Below, one piece after another: positions 1 through 8,095 of a stretch of DNA of 64,000 bases. Position numbers and translations under genes: made by a program. The stretch spans positions 1,116,001 through 1,180,000 of the forward strand of contig NZ_JACHMO010000001.1 of NCBI RefSeq assembly GCF_014205015.1, written 5' to 3'. The stretch is from Saccharothrix ecbatanensis. GTDB lineage: Bacteria; Actinomycetota; Actinomycetes; Mycobacteriales; Pseudonocardiaceae. The notes under the pieces were generated by a model. The model saw only the letters and a list, made by a program, of their open reading frames with translations. It did no database searches and had not been told where the DNA came from. Within the stretch, counting starts at the first letter, position 1. The number at the start of each line of letters is the position of its first letter.

Positions 1-304
1 GCTCCGTCAGCGTCAGGTCGAACAGAAGCGCCACTTCGTGGACCGGCCGCCCGTTCGGGTCGTTCTGGGTGTGGTGCTCCACGGCGGCGAAGAAGTCGAG
101 GCGGACGATGCCGGCGTTGAGGTGTTCGGCGAGGGTCCGGCGCAGCGCATCGTGCACGGCTTCGCCGGGGCGGCCTACGAGGCCGCCCGGCAGTCGGAAC
201 GCGGAGTCGTGTTGGTCGCGGACAAGAAGGATGTGCTCACCACGTCCAACAAGTCCGTATACCGCAAGGAGTGGACCAAGCTGGGGACTGCCTTCGTGGT
301 TCAT
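1..304 (-). CDS. Nudix-fold protein, 3' end beyond window
   Basis: The N-terminal 101 residues of a Nudix-fold protein are visible; the gene runs off the left edge. The frame opens with ATG at 304, about 10 bases after a GGAG. It reads through a typical first strand (residues 12-30, ending HILLVRD) into FRLPGGLVGRPGE at 36-48. Nudix hydrolases cleave nucleoside diphosphates linked to another group, using the box GX5EX7REUXEEXGU. Here the box is degenerate: there is one extra residue before the GE, RE is replaced by RR at 55-56, and the EE pair reads AEH at 59-61. Metal binding and hydrolysis may therefore be weak or absent. It could be a regulatory Nudix-fold protein rather than an enzyme. 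The family call is fairly sure, the activity is not. Confidence 0.7.
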   Translation of the reverse strand, partial: MNHEGSPQLGPLLAVYGLVGRGEHILLVRDQHDSAFRLPGGLVGRPGEAVHDALRRTLAEHLNAGIVRLDFFAAVEHHTQNDPNGRPVHEVALLFDLTLTE

Positions 305-519
305 CGGGTGTTCTCCGGGGCGGGCGAGCTGGAAGTCATCGGCTGCGCACGCCCCTGAAGCAGAAGACTTTGTCGCGTGCGGTGTTCCGTGACGGCCTAT
401 AGCCAATCGAGATCACGGCACATAGACCAGAGCATCGACACCGGCAATCAACCGGTCAACGAGGGCGTCACCCGGTCATGGAACGGGCATGCCGATGACC
501 GGTCCGCAACCGGTGAGGT

Positions 520-1479
520 TCAGAACTCGCGCCAGCGACCAAGGTCACGGGCACGGGAACCGTCCAGGCGCTGCCGCAAGGCTTGGGCGTGCACCGGGGA
601 GCGGCGAGCATGCCGCAGCGGGCCGCTCAGTTGCACCAAGTCGCGCATCTCCATCAGCAACTCGAACCCAGGAGAGGCCGCAAGGTCGTAGCCGTAGCGG
701 TCTGCGAAGCGTCGGGCCCAGTCCGGGTCGGTTCGGTACCGGCGAGCGGCATGCCAGGACGGGATCAGGTCGACCTCGCGTGGTCCGCAGGCAACGGAAT
801 CCCAGTCGCCCAGCATGACGGTCGAGGTGGTCTGGTCCCACATGAGGTTGCCTGCCCACGCGTCGCCGTGGATGAGCCCCACGCCCAGCGGCCACTCGAT
901 CGCGTCGAACTCGCCCCGCAGCCTCGTGATGCGCGTGAGCAGCCACTCCCGATCTTCGATGGGAAGCACTGACGACGTTTCGGGGGCGGCGACGGCACGT
1001 TCCAGCGACCGCAGCGGCTTCCAACGGGGAAGCGGGATCGAGGGCTCGGGAAGTTGGTGCAGTCGCCGGACGAGGTCGCCCAGCACAGCCGAGTCCAGGC
1101 CAGTGCGCTCGTCCGGCTGCGGGTAGTAACGCCAGAACGTCACGGTGCGGTCTGTGACCACGACGACGCCGATGTCGTCCAGGGGGACGGGGAGTGGGTA
1201 CCCCTGCGAGGACAACCAGCGGACCACGCCGAGCATCGTGTGCGTGCGGGCGAGCCGGTCACCGGTGGCGACGCGGGCCACGGCGTCTTCGGCAGGAAGC
1301 CGGATCACCGTGTTGGAGTAGTCGTGGATGATCTCGGCGTCGGTTGCGTCCAGCCCGGCGGCGGCGCACGCCGAATCCATGATCATGTACAGGTCGGGAT
1401 CGTGGTCGCGCTGAGGATCGTCACGTGACGAGTAGCGGCGGCTGCCGGGACTCGACGGCGTGGGATCGCGTGACGTCAC
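520..1479 (-). CDS. Aminoglycoside phosphotransferase-family kinase
   Basis: This is a 319-residue protein of the APH/choline-kinase fold, which transfers phosphate from ATP to a small hydroxylated molecule. The catalytic loop HGDAWAGN (residues 204-211) matches the HGDxxxxN Brenner motif. GDWDS at 224-228 supplies the metal-binding aspartate, followed by GPREVDL as in many actinomycete members. It starts with GTG overlapping the stop of the upstream helix-turn-helix gene by 4 bases (GTGA), so the two are translationally coupled. The first 30 residues are Arg/Asp/Pro rich and may not be part of the fold; an internal start near residue 32 is possible. The substrate cannot be told from sequence, and resistance should not be assumed. 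Confidence 0.85.
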   Translation of the reverse strand: MTSRDPTPSSPGSRRYSSRDDPQRDHDPDLYMIMDSACAAAGLDATDAEIIHDYSNTVIRLPAEDAVARVATGDRLARTHTMLGVVRWLSSQGYPLPVPLDDIGVVVVTDRTVTFWRYYPQPDERTGLDSAVLGDLVRRLHQLPEPSIPLPRWKPLRSLERAVAAPETSSVLPIEDREWLLTRITRLRGEFDAIEWPLGVGLIHGDAWAGNLMWDQTTSTVMLGDWDSVACGPREVDLIPSWHAARRYRTDPDWARRFADRYGYDLAASPGFELLMEMRDLVQLSGPLRHARRSPVHAQALRQRLDGSRARDLGRWREF

Positions 1480-2780
1480 ACAGGGATTGTGCCCGTCGGC
1501 AACGCTCGGAAGCGGCCTGTCTCGATGATTTCGGCCCTCAGCTCCGCCGAGGTCCTGCCGCGCAACCGTGGGGCACCCAGGTGGTCGGCCAAGCGTCGCA
1601 GCGCCGGTTCCAGTGGAGCGATCATGTCCGTCTCGGCGAGGTCGAGCACGGGCCGGGCTGAGGCTGCGGCATCGTCGACCCGGCCCAAGGCGGCCTGAGC
1701 AGCAGCTCTGTCCAGGTAGGCGATCGCCACATCGCCGCGGGATCGTTCGTGGGCGGGCCCGCGGTCGTAGGCGGTGATCGCCGCATTGGCCGCGTGTTCG
1801 GCCAGCTCGTAGCTACCACAGGCGAAGTAGATCTCTGCATCAAGAGCCTGCTGTTTGGCGATCCCGAAGTGGAGGATGCCACCGACCGCATCGAGTTCAC
1901 CGCGACCGTCGCCGATCCGATCGCGCGCCCGCATCGCGTCCATCTGCGCCTGCCTTGCCTCCTCGGGAGCACCGGCGTGCGCGGCGAACCGCGATTGATA
2001 GCTGAACAGGCGCGCGACGACGGTGCCGGTCGATGAGCCGACCAGGGACTGGGCCTTGGCTACCAGCGTCAGCGGTGCTGCGTCGATCGGCGACCGTGTG
2101 GGCAACGAGTCGGTGATCAACCCTCTGGTCCCCAACGCCCACGCTTGCAGTTCCGGATGCCCGATCGCCTTGGCCAACGTTTCCGCAGTCCGGGCGAGCA
2201 CGAGCCCGTTGTCGGAGCTGCCGACGACGTGGCAGCCGTGCGCGAGCACCACACTGGTCATCCCGCCCAGTAGGTACAGGTCGTTCGTCTGCCGAGGGTG
2301 TGGACCGGCTTCGAGAACTGCCCGCAGCTGCGCCCAGAGCCCCGTCAGCGGCTTGAACCACTTGCTCGCTGGTTCATGGACGAACTCTGTGGCCAGCCGG
2401 ATCAGAGTCCGGTAGTACATGTCCAGTGCCTCGTCCGGCACGAGGCGGGACTTCAACTGAGTAGTCATGTCCACCGCGCCCGCAGCGGCCTCGGCGGCGG
2501 CTGCCCAACCCTCGGTGTCGTCGTCGACCTCCCGGTTCCGCAGGAGCTCGCCGAGTGACGTCCGCCCGGCGACCAGATCGTCGAGCACCTCGGGCGTCAT
2601 GCTCAGACCGAACCGCTCGTTCGCGACGGTCAGCAGCCGCCGGAGGTTCGCCTTGTCCGGTTGGCCGTGGCCGTTGGCCCAGCGGCGCACCGAGGACACG
2701 CTGGTCCCGGTCATCTCGGCGACCCTTTCGCGGGTGCCCAGTCGGCCCAACAGTTCGGCGAGGGGAGTCGGCGACGTCAT
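1476..2780 (-). CDS. Helix-turn-helix regulator with TPR-like C-terminal domain
   Basis: A 434-residue regulator. Residues 5-50 form an XRE-like DNA-binding domain (RERVAEMTGTSVSSVRRWANG), and the rest is helical and alanine rich, as in actinomycete regulators with a tetratricopeptide-like sensing domain. ATG at 2780 follows an AGGAGG about 6 bases upstream. The gene is coupled by a 4-base overlap to the phosphotransferase downstream, a pairing that suggests the kinase is the regulated or partner function. The ligand sensed by the C-terminal half is unknown. Confidence 0.8.
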   Translation of the reverse strand: MTSPTPLAELLGRLGTRERVAEMTGTSVSSVRRWANGHGQPDKANLRRLLTVANERFGLSMTPEVLDDLVAGRTSLGELLRNREVDDDTEGWAAAAEAAAGAVDMTTQLKSRLVPDEALDMYYRTLIRLATEFVHEPASKWFKPLTGLWAQLRAVLEAGPHPRQTNDLYLLGGMTSVVLAHGCHVVGSSDNGLVLARTAETLAKAIGHPELQAWALGTRGLITDSLPTRSPIDAAPLTLVAKAQSLVGSSTGTVVARLFSYQSRFAAHAGAPEEARQAQMDAMRARDRIGDGRGELDAVGGILHFGIAKQQALDAEIYFACGSYELAEHAANAAITAYDRGPAHERSRGDVAIAYLDRAAAQAALGRVDDAAASARPVLDLAETDMIAPLEPALRRLADHLGAPRLRGRTSAELRAEIIETGRFRALPTGTIPV

Positions 2781-2853
2781 GCCGACCTCCTACTCGATCG
2801 AAGCGGCGGTTTCCGGTGACGGCCGACGCGGCCCGAGACGACCCGGCGTCTGG

Positions 2854-3243
2854 TCATTCCAACCCCACCTCGGGATCGGAGAGCTCGCGGGTACGGGCAC
2901 GCAGCGCGTGCCGAACGGGCGCGTTCGGCGCGAGTTTCGCCCAGACTGCGCGGACCTGCGGGCACGGCACCGGTTCGCCGACAGCCACCCACGGAAGGAC
3001 GCGTCGCATCCAGCGCCACCGTGTTGAACACGCTCGACATCGACCGTGATCGTCCGGCTGGTGACTCGTCAACAGGCTTTCCATGATCGCTACCAGACCC
3101 GGCACCTCGGCCTCCAGCACCGCCACCTTGCCCTCGTCGTCGCCACGCTCCATGACGTCCCGGATGCCCACGACGTAGTCGGCGACCGCCCTGACGAGTT
3201 CGCTGTACGTCAGCCCGTTCCCGCCCGCATGCGTTGCCGTCAT
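2854..3243 (-). CDS. Conserved small actinomycete protein with Cys pair
   Basis: A 129-residue hypothetical protein starting at ATG 3243, with GGAAGG about 10 bases upstream. The start is inside the preceding gene's stop (ATGA overlap), so it is the third gene of a coupled run that begins at 3979. The first 60 residues are helical and acidic. A CRAC motif with basic and aromatic residues (CRACSTRWRWMRR) lies near residue 75 and may bind metal. The upstream extension of the open frame to 3558 is antisense-like Arg/Pro-rich sequence and was not used. No function can be assigned. Confidence 0.65.
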   Translation of the reverse strand: MTATHAGGNGLTYSELVRAVADYVVGIRDVMERGDDEGKVAVLEAEVPGLVAIMESLLTSHQPDDHGRCRACSTRWRWMRRVLPWVAVGEPVPCPQVRAVWAKLAPNAPVRHALRARTRELSDPEVGLE

Positions 3244-3545
3244 GACGTGCTGTCCTTCCCTACGGGTATGCATCCACGAGCCGCCGTGAGCACGGCGTAC
3301 CTGCGCTGTGTAGGGACCCTCCCGAACGAAGGGCGAGGCTTCGCGTTGATCTCCGCACGCCAACCCGCATCGCACATCGCGCATTCCGGTTCGCAAGCCA
3401 GCTTGGGTAGGACGCGAGGGAGTGTGATGTCCTCCCCACACACGGTCTTGATCTCGTCGCCTGGAGCTGCGACGAACGGGATCGCGTGACGCCCGCCCAC
3501 ATGCGGGTACCAGCGGTACAGGGGCGGAGGGACCGTATCCGTCAT
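3240..3545 (-). CDS. Small putative zinc-binding protein
   Basis: A 101-residue protein starting at ATG 3545 (MTDTVPPPLYRWYPHVGG). Five cysteines are visible: TVCGED near residue 36, then ACEPECAMCDAGW near 52-64, which holds a CxxxCxxC cluster. This and the WYPH and GGRHAI motifs resemble the short zinc-finger-like proteins often encoded next to small hypothetical genes in Pseudonocardiales. It overlaps both neighbours by 4 bases, so three genes (3979 to 2854) are read as one coupled unit. Its role is not known, and zinc binding is inferred from the cysteines alone. Confidence 0.7.
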   Translation of the reverse strand: MTDTVPPPLYRWYPHVGGRHAIPFVAAPGDEIKTVCGEDITLPRVLPKLACEPECAMCDAGWRAEINAKPRPSFGRVPTQRRYAVLTAARGCIPVGKDSTS

Positions 3546-3979
3546 GACGGCCTCCCACCGACGCGGTGATGGGGCCACGGTCCAGTCAGTCCCTCGGGCT
3601 CGCTTACCGCGTGGGGCCCGTCGCCATTGCCGGTGGATTTGGCCTCGCCCGGGGTGAACCACACGAGACGAACCCGAACCTGGCCGCCGACGGCGAAGAG
3701 CCGCAGCGCATTCTCGGGTGCTTGCAGGCTCATCCGCCGCCTGTGTTCGACCGACACGACCTCGGCGTGGTCGGCGAATGCCATACCCCAGGCGGCGATC
3801 CGGCCATCGACGCGGTCGCCGAACTCCTGCACCACGGCGAACAGTCGGGGCGCTTCGTCCGCCACCATTTGTTCCAAGATCGTGGCGAACTCCGGCTCGT
3901 CGCACGACGACGTCAAGCCCAAGCGATTGCGCACGAGCTCGTCCAGCGGGTGACGATGTGCTGTCACGGGTTGCTCCAT
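3542..3979 (-). CDS. Conserved hypothetical protein, first gene of a coupled trio
   Basis: A 145-residue soluble protein. Residues 1-105 look folded (alternating acidic helices, then strands such as RLFAVGGQVRVRLVWF). The last 35 residues are Gly/Pro/His rich. Its stop overlaps the start of the next gene by 4 bases. Nothing in it identifies a catalytic site. Composition and coupling to two further small genes support it as a real gene, as does the absence of a better frame on either strand. Confidence 0.6.
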   Translation of the reverse strand: MEQPVTAHRHPLDELVRNRLGLTSSCDEPEFATILEQMVADEAPRLFAVVQEFGDRVDGRIAAWGMAFADHAEVVSVEHRRRMSLQAPENALRLFAVGGQVRVRLVWFTPGEAKSTGNGDGPHAVSEPEGLTGPWPHHRVGGRPS

Positions 3980-4033
3980 CGGTAGTCGGTTGTCTCAGGT
4001 TTTGGTGAGGCCCCTGGGTCAGTCGCCCGTCAG

Positions 4034-4231
4034 TCAGTGCTGGTCAGGGTGTCGCAGGCAGATATGAGCCGTTCGACGGTGCACCTGGGCGCGGTCACTG
4101 TTGCCGCTCTGGCCGGCACGGCGTGCGGCGACCTGACCATCGACGTACGCCTGGTAGAGCGCGGCTGCCAATCGGATGACGAACGCGATGGCGGCGATGA
4201 CCCCCACGACGAACTGCATGGTGGGGTTCAT
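4034..4231 (-). CDS. Small single-span membrane protein
   Basis: A 65-residue protein with one membrane segment at residues 5-25 (MQFVVGVIAAIAFVIRLAAA), then a polar tail. It starts at ATG 4231 inside the stop of the upstream 86-residue gene (ATGA overlap). Short proteins of this shape sit with such partners in actinomycete mobile or accessory loci. The function is unknown. Confidence 0.55.
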   Translation of the reverse strand: MNPTMQFVVGVIAAIAFVIRLAAALYQAYVDGQVAARRAGQSGNSDRAQVHRRTAHICLRHPDQH

Positions 4232-4488
4232 GTGCGGGCCTGTTCCACCGGGACGGCGTGTTGGTGCTGATCGCGCGTTTCGGGGTCGTCCAGCGCGAGT
4301 ACCGCATCACGCAGAGCATCACGCAGACGACCGACCTGCAACGGCCTCAGAACGGCGACCTCGCCGGGAGGGAAGACCAGCGCCACCCGGTCGTTGCCGG
4401 TCGGTAGGACGAGGATCTCCCGCCGTCGGCCGGCGATATCCCGGCACGCTGCCAGCCACTGAGGGGGCTTGCGTCGCGCTCGCCACAT
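4228..4488 (-). CDS. Small conserved hypothetical protein
   Basis: An 86-residue protein that begins MWRARRKPPQWLAAC and continues through a compact alternating pattern (EILVLPTGNDRVALVFPPGE). It is the first of two coupled genes and is transcribed away from the helix-turn-helix gene at 4748. The divergent intergenic region holds a 9-bp inverted repeat (4626-4659) that could serve both. No domain was recognised. Confidence 0.6.
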   Translation of the reverse strand: MWRARRKPPQWLAACRDIAGRRREILVLPTGNDRVALVFPPGEVAVLRPLQVGRLRDALRDAVLALDDPETRDQHQHAVPVEQART

Positions 4489-4625
4489 GACCGCTCTCCC
4501 TGCCGTGCCCGACCCTTGATCCCAGGCCGGCTGTGGTACCGGCGAAGCCGGGCCGGGTCGGGGTTCGACCCAGCTCCGCCGGGGCTTTGTGCCGAGAGGC
4601 GCACCGTGCAGGCACCTATATCGAC

Positions 4626-4659
4626 ACCTCTGTAACGTAGCTTGTATACATACAGAGGT
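4626..4659. promoter_or_regulatory. Inverted-repeat operator candidate
   Basis: ACCTCTGTA (4626-4634) is repeated exactly inverted as TACAGAGGT (4651-4659). A perfect 8-bp palindrome, TGTATACA (4643-4650), lies between the arms. It sits in the 259-bp divergent gap between the small-gene pair (start 4488) and the helix-turn-helix gene (start 4748), where an autoregulatory operator would be expected. Confidence 0.5.
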
Positions 4660-4747
4660 CCATGCACCGGATGGGTGGAGCTGGGCGGTGTCGCCTCAGG
4701 TGATGCGACACTGTGTATGACCTGGCCGAGTTGTAGGAGGGCGTCAA

Positions 4748-5614
4748 GTGGCCGACCGCCGCTCAGATCCATCCGCGCTGCGCTTCCTGATCGGGCACGA
4801 CCTCCGGGTCGCCCGCGAGCGCGCCGGCCTCAAGCAGGCTGAGGCTGCCACGGTGCTGGGCTGTAGCCAGGCAAAGATCAACTACTTGGAGAGCGGGAAG
4901 ACGCAGCAGAAACCCGACGAAGTCGGGGCACTTCTTCGGGCGTACGGCGCGGACCTGGAGCACGTCGACCGCATGACATCACTGGCGGCAAGCGCCGATC
5001 AGGCCACGTGGTGGGCGCCTTTCAGCGACGTACTGCCCAACTGGTTCAAGATCTTCGTCGGACTTGAAGGACTCGCCGTCGCCGAGTTCGCCTACGAGTC
5101 GCTCCTGCTGCCCGGCCAACTCCAGACGCCCGAGTACGCAGCCGCGTTGCTGGTGGGCAACCTCCGCGTTCCTCCGATGGACGCCCCGCAAGTGGTTCGA
5201 GCCCGGATGGCGCGGCAGCGACTCGCCGACGACACCAACCCACTGCGGTTCCGCGCCGTCATTGAGGAGTACGTTCTGCACCGCGTTGTCGGCGGCCCTC
5301 AGGTGATGCGAGCCCAGCTGGAACACCTGCTGACGCTGATCGAGCGCGAGAACGTCGAACTGCATGTCATGCCGGTGAGCGTGGCCGTGCACGATGGCCT
5401 TGACGGGGACTTCCTGCTCCTGGACTTCGAGGAAGCCCAGAGCATCGGCTACATCGAGTACCCGACCGGCGCCGTGCACGTTCAGGATCAAGATCAGGTG
5501 GCGGCGTATACTTTGTCCGCAGACCGGTTGTGTGCCACTGCGCTGTCGGTGTCCGAATCGGCTGACGCCATCGCCGCGCGCATTAAGACCTTGACGACCA
5601 CCTCGGAGGACTGA
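4748..5614 (+). CDS. Helix-turn-helix regulator with DUF5753 (Scr1 type)
   Basis: A 288-residue protein with an N-terminal XRE domain (residues 14-70; RVARERAGLKQAEAATVLG then SQAKINYLESG) and a long C-terminal domain of the DUF5753 type (residues 85-275; WFKIFVGLEGLA, ESLLLPGQLQTPEYA, VLHRVVGG). Such proteins are found in actinomycetes paired with a small DUF397 protein, as here 2 bases downstream, and some act as developmental or antibiotic-production switches. The start is GTG 4748 behind a strong GGAGG. Regulation by the inverted repeat at 4626-4659 is an inference. Confidence 0.9.
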   Translation: MADRRSDPSALRFLIGHDLRVARERAGLKQAEAATVLGCSQAKINYLESGKTQQKPDEVGALLRAYGADLEHVDRMTSLAASADQATWWAPFSDVLPNWFKIFVGLEGLAVAEFAYESLLLPGQLQTPEYAAALLVGNLRVPPMDAPQVVRARMARQRLADDTNPLRFRAVIEEYVLHRVVGGPQVMRAQLEHLLTLIERENVELHVMPVSVAVHDGLDGDFLLLDFEEAQSIGYIEYPTGAVHVQDQDQVAAYTLSADRLCATALSVSESADAIAARIKTLTTTSED

Positions 5615-5615
5615 G

Positions 5616-5969
5616 ATGACCCCCGCCGACCGCCTCGCGTGGCGGACCTCCACTCGCAGCAGCAACGGCGAAAACTGCGTCGAGGTCGCCCCGACGGCGG
5701 ACGGCGCGATCATCCGGCACAGCAAGAACCCCGACCACGGCACCATCGCCTTCTCCCATCCAGAGTGGGTGGCGTTCGTGCGCGAAGCTCGCGACGATGT
5801 CATGTCCGCCAACGGGGTTGCCGCCATCACCAGGATCGGCACCGACACCCTCGTCAAGTCGCTCAACACCGAGGTCGAGCTTCGCTTTGACGACGGTGAG
5901 TGGTCAGCTTTCCGAGCGGGAGCTGCTGCGGGGGAGTTCGACTTCAGCAGTCAACTCGCCAGCGCCTGA
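5616..5969 (+). CDS. DUF397 protein, partner of upstream regulator
   Basis: A 117-residue protein with the DUF397 signature at residues 9-55: WRTSTRSSNGENCVEVA, then HSKNPDHGTIAFSHPEW. It starts just after the stop of the helix-turn-helix gene. The C-terminal half (residues 65-117) is longer than the usual 60-70-residue DUF397 protein and looks like an extra small domain. In known pairs the DUF397 protein binds or opposes the regulator. The exact role here is not known. Confidence 0.85.
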   Translation: MTPADRLAWRTSTRSSNGENCVEVAPTADGAIIRHSKNPDHGTIAFSHPEWVAFVREARDDVMSANGVAAITRIGTDTLVKSLNTEVELRFDDGEWSAFRAGAAAGEFDFSSQLASA

Positions 5970-6148
5970 TCGCGAGCACTGATCGAGCGCTGCAACCTAC
6001 CGCTACGATCGGCGCTTCCGAGGCTGACGCATGGGCGTAGACGAGGGCCCCGCCGAGGTGGCTGGACTCGCCGCGTGGGCCGGGGGCGAGCGGCTCGCGT
6101 GGGGCTCCTACCGCTGGCTGTCGGTTTCATCGATGGCATCACGGAAGT

Positions 6149-7145
6149 GGCCCACCCCCGCTCGCGCGGGGAAGACGTACTCGGGCCGCACTCCGGCGCG
6201 GATCTCGTCGGACCACTCCCGCTCGCGCGGGGAAGACTCCGCCGAGGTGAGGTTGACGGTTCGGGTTCCGGGACGCTCGCGTGGGGAAGACAGACGTTCG
6301 ATCTCATCGGGCCGGAAGCCAGCGGGACCACCCCCGCTCGCGCGGGGAAGACGAACTCGACCTACTCACCGCACTGCCCGACCACGGACCACCCCCGCTC
6401 GCGCGAGGAAGACGTGCTGCTAACCGGCCGTCACGTTAGGCGTTACGGACCACCCCCGCTCGCGCGGGGAAGACGTCAGGCGGGTGCGGAACGGGTCCGG
6501 CGCGCCCGGACCACCCCCGCTCGCGCGGGGAAGACAACGCCGTTCCCGCGTCATCCATGTCGAGCCCCGGACCACCCCCGCTCGCGCGGGGAAGACTCGC
6601 GCCGGGACAGCACGGTGTGCAGCGCGGCCGGACCACCCCCGCTCGCGCGGGGAAGACATCTGGGCGACCGCCAGGGCGGCGAAGAACCAGGGACCACCCC
6701 CGCTCGCGCGGGGAAGACTGAGCTTGTCCTGTGCGGCGGTGAACTCGGCGCGGACCACCCCCGCTCGCGCGGGGAAGACCCCTGGCCAGACGCAGTGACC
6801 CGCCCACCGTCGGGACCACCCCCGCTCGCGCGGGGAAGACTGGTCGTAGATGATGCCGACCGACCCGATGGCTGGACCACCCCCGCTCGCGCGGGGAAGA
6901 CGCACACCGGCACCGGACCATCGTCGGTGAGCAGGGACCACCCCCGCTCGCGCGGGGAAGACCGCCGGTACTGCTGGGACTTGATGCAGATCAAGGGACC
7001 ACCCCCGCTCGCGCGGGGAAGACGGCACGGCGAGCCGTGTGAACGCTTCCCGAGCCGGACCACCCCCGCTCGCGCGGGGAAGACCTGGGCTGGCAGACCT
7101 GCCCGATGGTTCACGTCGGACCACCCCCGCTCGCGCGGGGAAGAC
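6149..7145 (-). CRISPR. CRISPR array 1, type I-E-like repeats
   Basis: Seventeen repeats and sixteen spacers. In plus-strand orientation the 28-bp repeat begins GGACCACCCCC and ends GCGCGGGGAAGAC. Starts are 6149, 6210, 6271, 6325, 6386 and then every 61 bp to 7118. All spacers are 33 bp. The sequence, read on the minus strand, matches the actinobacterial I-E form (5' GTCTTCCCCGC, 3' GTGGTCC) with an inner hairpin. Degenerate repeats are at the low-coordinate end: 6149 (one change), 6210 (one change), 6271 (21 bp, missing 7 bp), 6386 (one change). The leader therefore lies at 7146 and the array is transcribed on the minus strand. No cas gene is in the window. Confidence 0.98.
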
Positions 7146-7197
7146 ACTTCTTGACCAGCTACTTTACGCGACGAATCACCGTTTTAGCATCGGTTTG
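7146..7197 (-). promoter_or_regulatory. Leader of CRISPR array 1
   Basis: The sequence directly beside the newest repeat is shared with array 2. There is a 21-bp block at 7146-7166 (begins ACTTCTTGACC), 14 non-conserved bases, then a 17-bp block at 7181-7197 (GTTTTAGCATCGGTTTG). The 14-bp distance is the same in both arrays. Leaders carry the promoter and the site where new spacers are added. The assignment follows from position, conservation and repeat degeneracy at the opposite end. Confidence 0.85.
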
Positions 7198-7397
7198 ATG
7201 CTGGGACGTCTTCACGTTGAATCGCATCTCGAACTGGCCCTGTCGCCCGTCAGGCGTCTATGGCGGTCGTCGTCACGGGATCATGGCGGGCCCGCGTTGG
7301 GAGGTGGTGTCGTTGGCCGGTAGCGACACGGCGGCGGGTAGTCAAGCGTTGTGAGTTGATCAGACCGTGGCGGGGTCGTGGGCCGGGCGGCCTGAGG

Positions 7398-7781
7398 TCA
7401 TTCGAGAGGATTGTCGGGTGTGGTGACTACCTCGAAACAGTCTTCGAAAGCCATCGGACGGAGTGCGACGAGGACGCCCGCGATGAACGCGGAAGCCGGT
7501 CGAGCGTCTCCCGAGAGGACCCGTCCCACGGTGGAGCGGGTCACTTCCATCGTTGCTGCGAGTATGTAGTCGGAGTGAAAGCCGGCCAGTCGTGTGACTT
7601 GGTGAAGGCGTCGTCTGAGTACCTCGATTACCCCAGGGAGATCGCTCGTTACCGGGAGATGTTCGACCAGGCCCAGAAGTCCGCGCTCGGCCCGGCGAAG
7701 TCGATCGACCTCATGGATGGCTGGGGTCGAACTGTGAAGGCGAGTGCAAGGGGGTGCCGGACCATGTCCGCCCTGCGCCAA
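7398..7781 (-). CDS. Helix-turn-helix protein, start uncertain
   Basis: The C-terminal 110 residues form a plausible regulator: helices with LRRRLHQVTRLAGFHSDYI, then the recognition region MEVTRSTVGRVLSGDARP, then a conserved-looking end (FEDCFEVV). No good ATG or GTG lies before the domain. A TTG at 7781 gives 127 residues but overlaps the divergent DUF397 gene by 18 bases, and a longer frame to 7928 would be wholly antisense to it. The 5' end may have been lost. It is probably related to the helix-turn-helix/DUF397 loci but is oriented opposite to its DUF397 neighbour. Confidence 0.5.
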   Translation of the reverse strand: MAQGGHGPAPPCTRLHSSTPAIHEVDRLRRAERGLLGLVEHLPVTSDLPGVIEVLRRRLHQVTRLAGFHSDYILAATMEVTRSTVGRVLSGDARPASAFIAGVLVALRPMAFEDCFEVVTTPDNPLE

Positions 7782-7962
7782 GGATCTTGGAGAAAGAGCA
7801 GTCGTTCCAATGGTCGGAACGGGGCTTGTGTAGAGGTGGCACGAACCGCGAACAAGACGCTTCTCCGCGACTCGAAGAACCCGTCGGGCACCCGATTGGC
7901 CTTCGGTGTCGATACTGTTGTGGCTCATCGGTCACATTAAAGAGGGTCGGTTCGACGCGTGA
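7764..7962 (+). pseudogene. DUF397 protein with late frameshift
   Basis: ATG 7764 opens a clear DUF397 domain (WRKSSRSNGRNGACVEVA, then RDSKNPSGTRLAFGVD). The frame stops at 7940 after an untypical end. The neighbouring frame continues with the usual DUF397 tail, WLIGHIKEGRFDA, to a stop at 7962. A single frame change near 7905-7915 explains this. The 58-residue product may still be made, so this is either a recent mutation or a sequence error. Confidence 0.6.
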
Positions 7963-8095
7963 TAGTGGCTGGGCGTACGTCCGCGGTGCTGTTGGCCACG
8001 CGGTCATTTCGCTGGCCAGCCCGCGGATCGATCTACCAGGACGGTGTCACGGACTCAAACGGAGAAGCGGACACCGTCCTGGCCCCACCAGTACT

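Noticed and set aside
6075..7154. Open frames across the CRISPR arrays with a repeated RSRGED-type peptide
   Set aside because: The period is 61 bp and the peptide is only a translation of the CRISPR repeat; there is no ribosome site or conserved domain. The same applies to 31729-32559.
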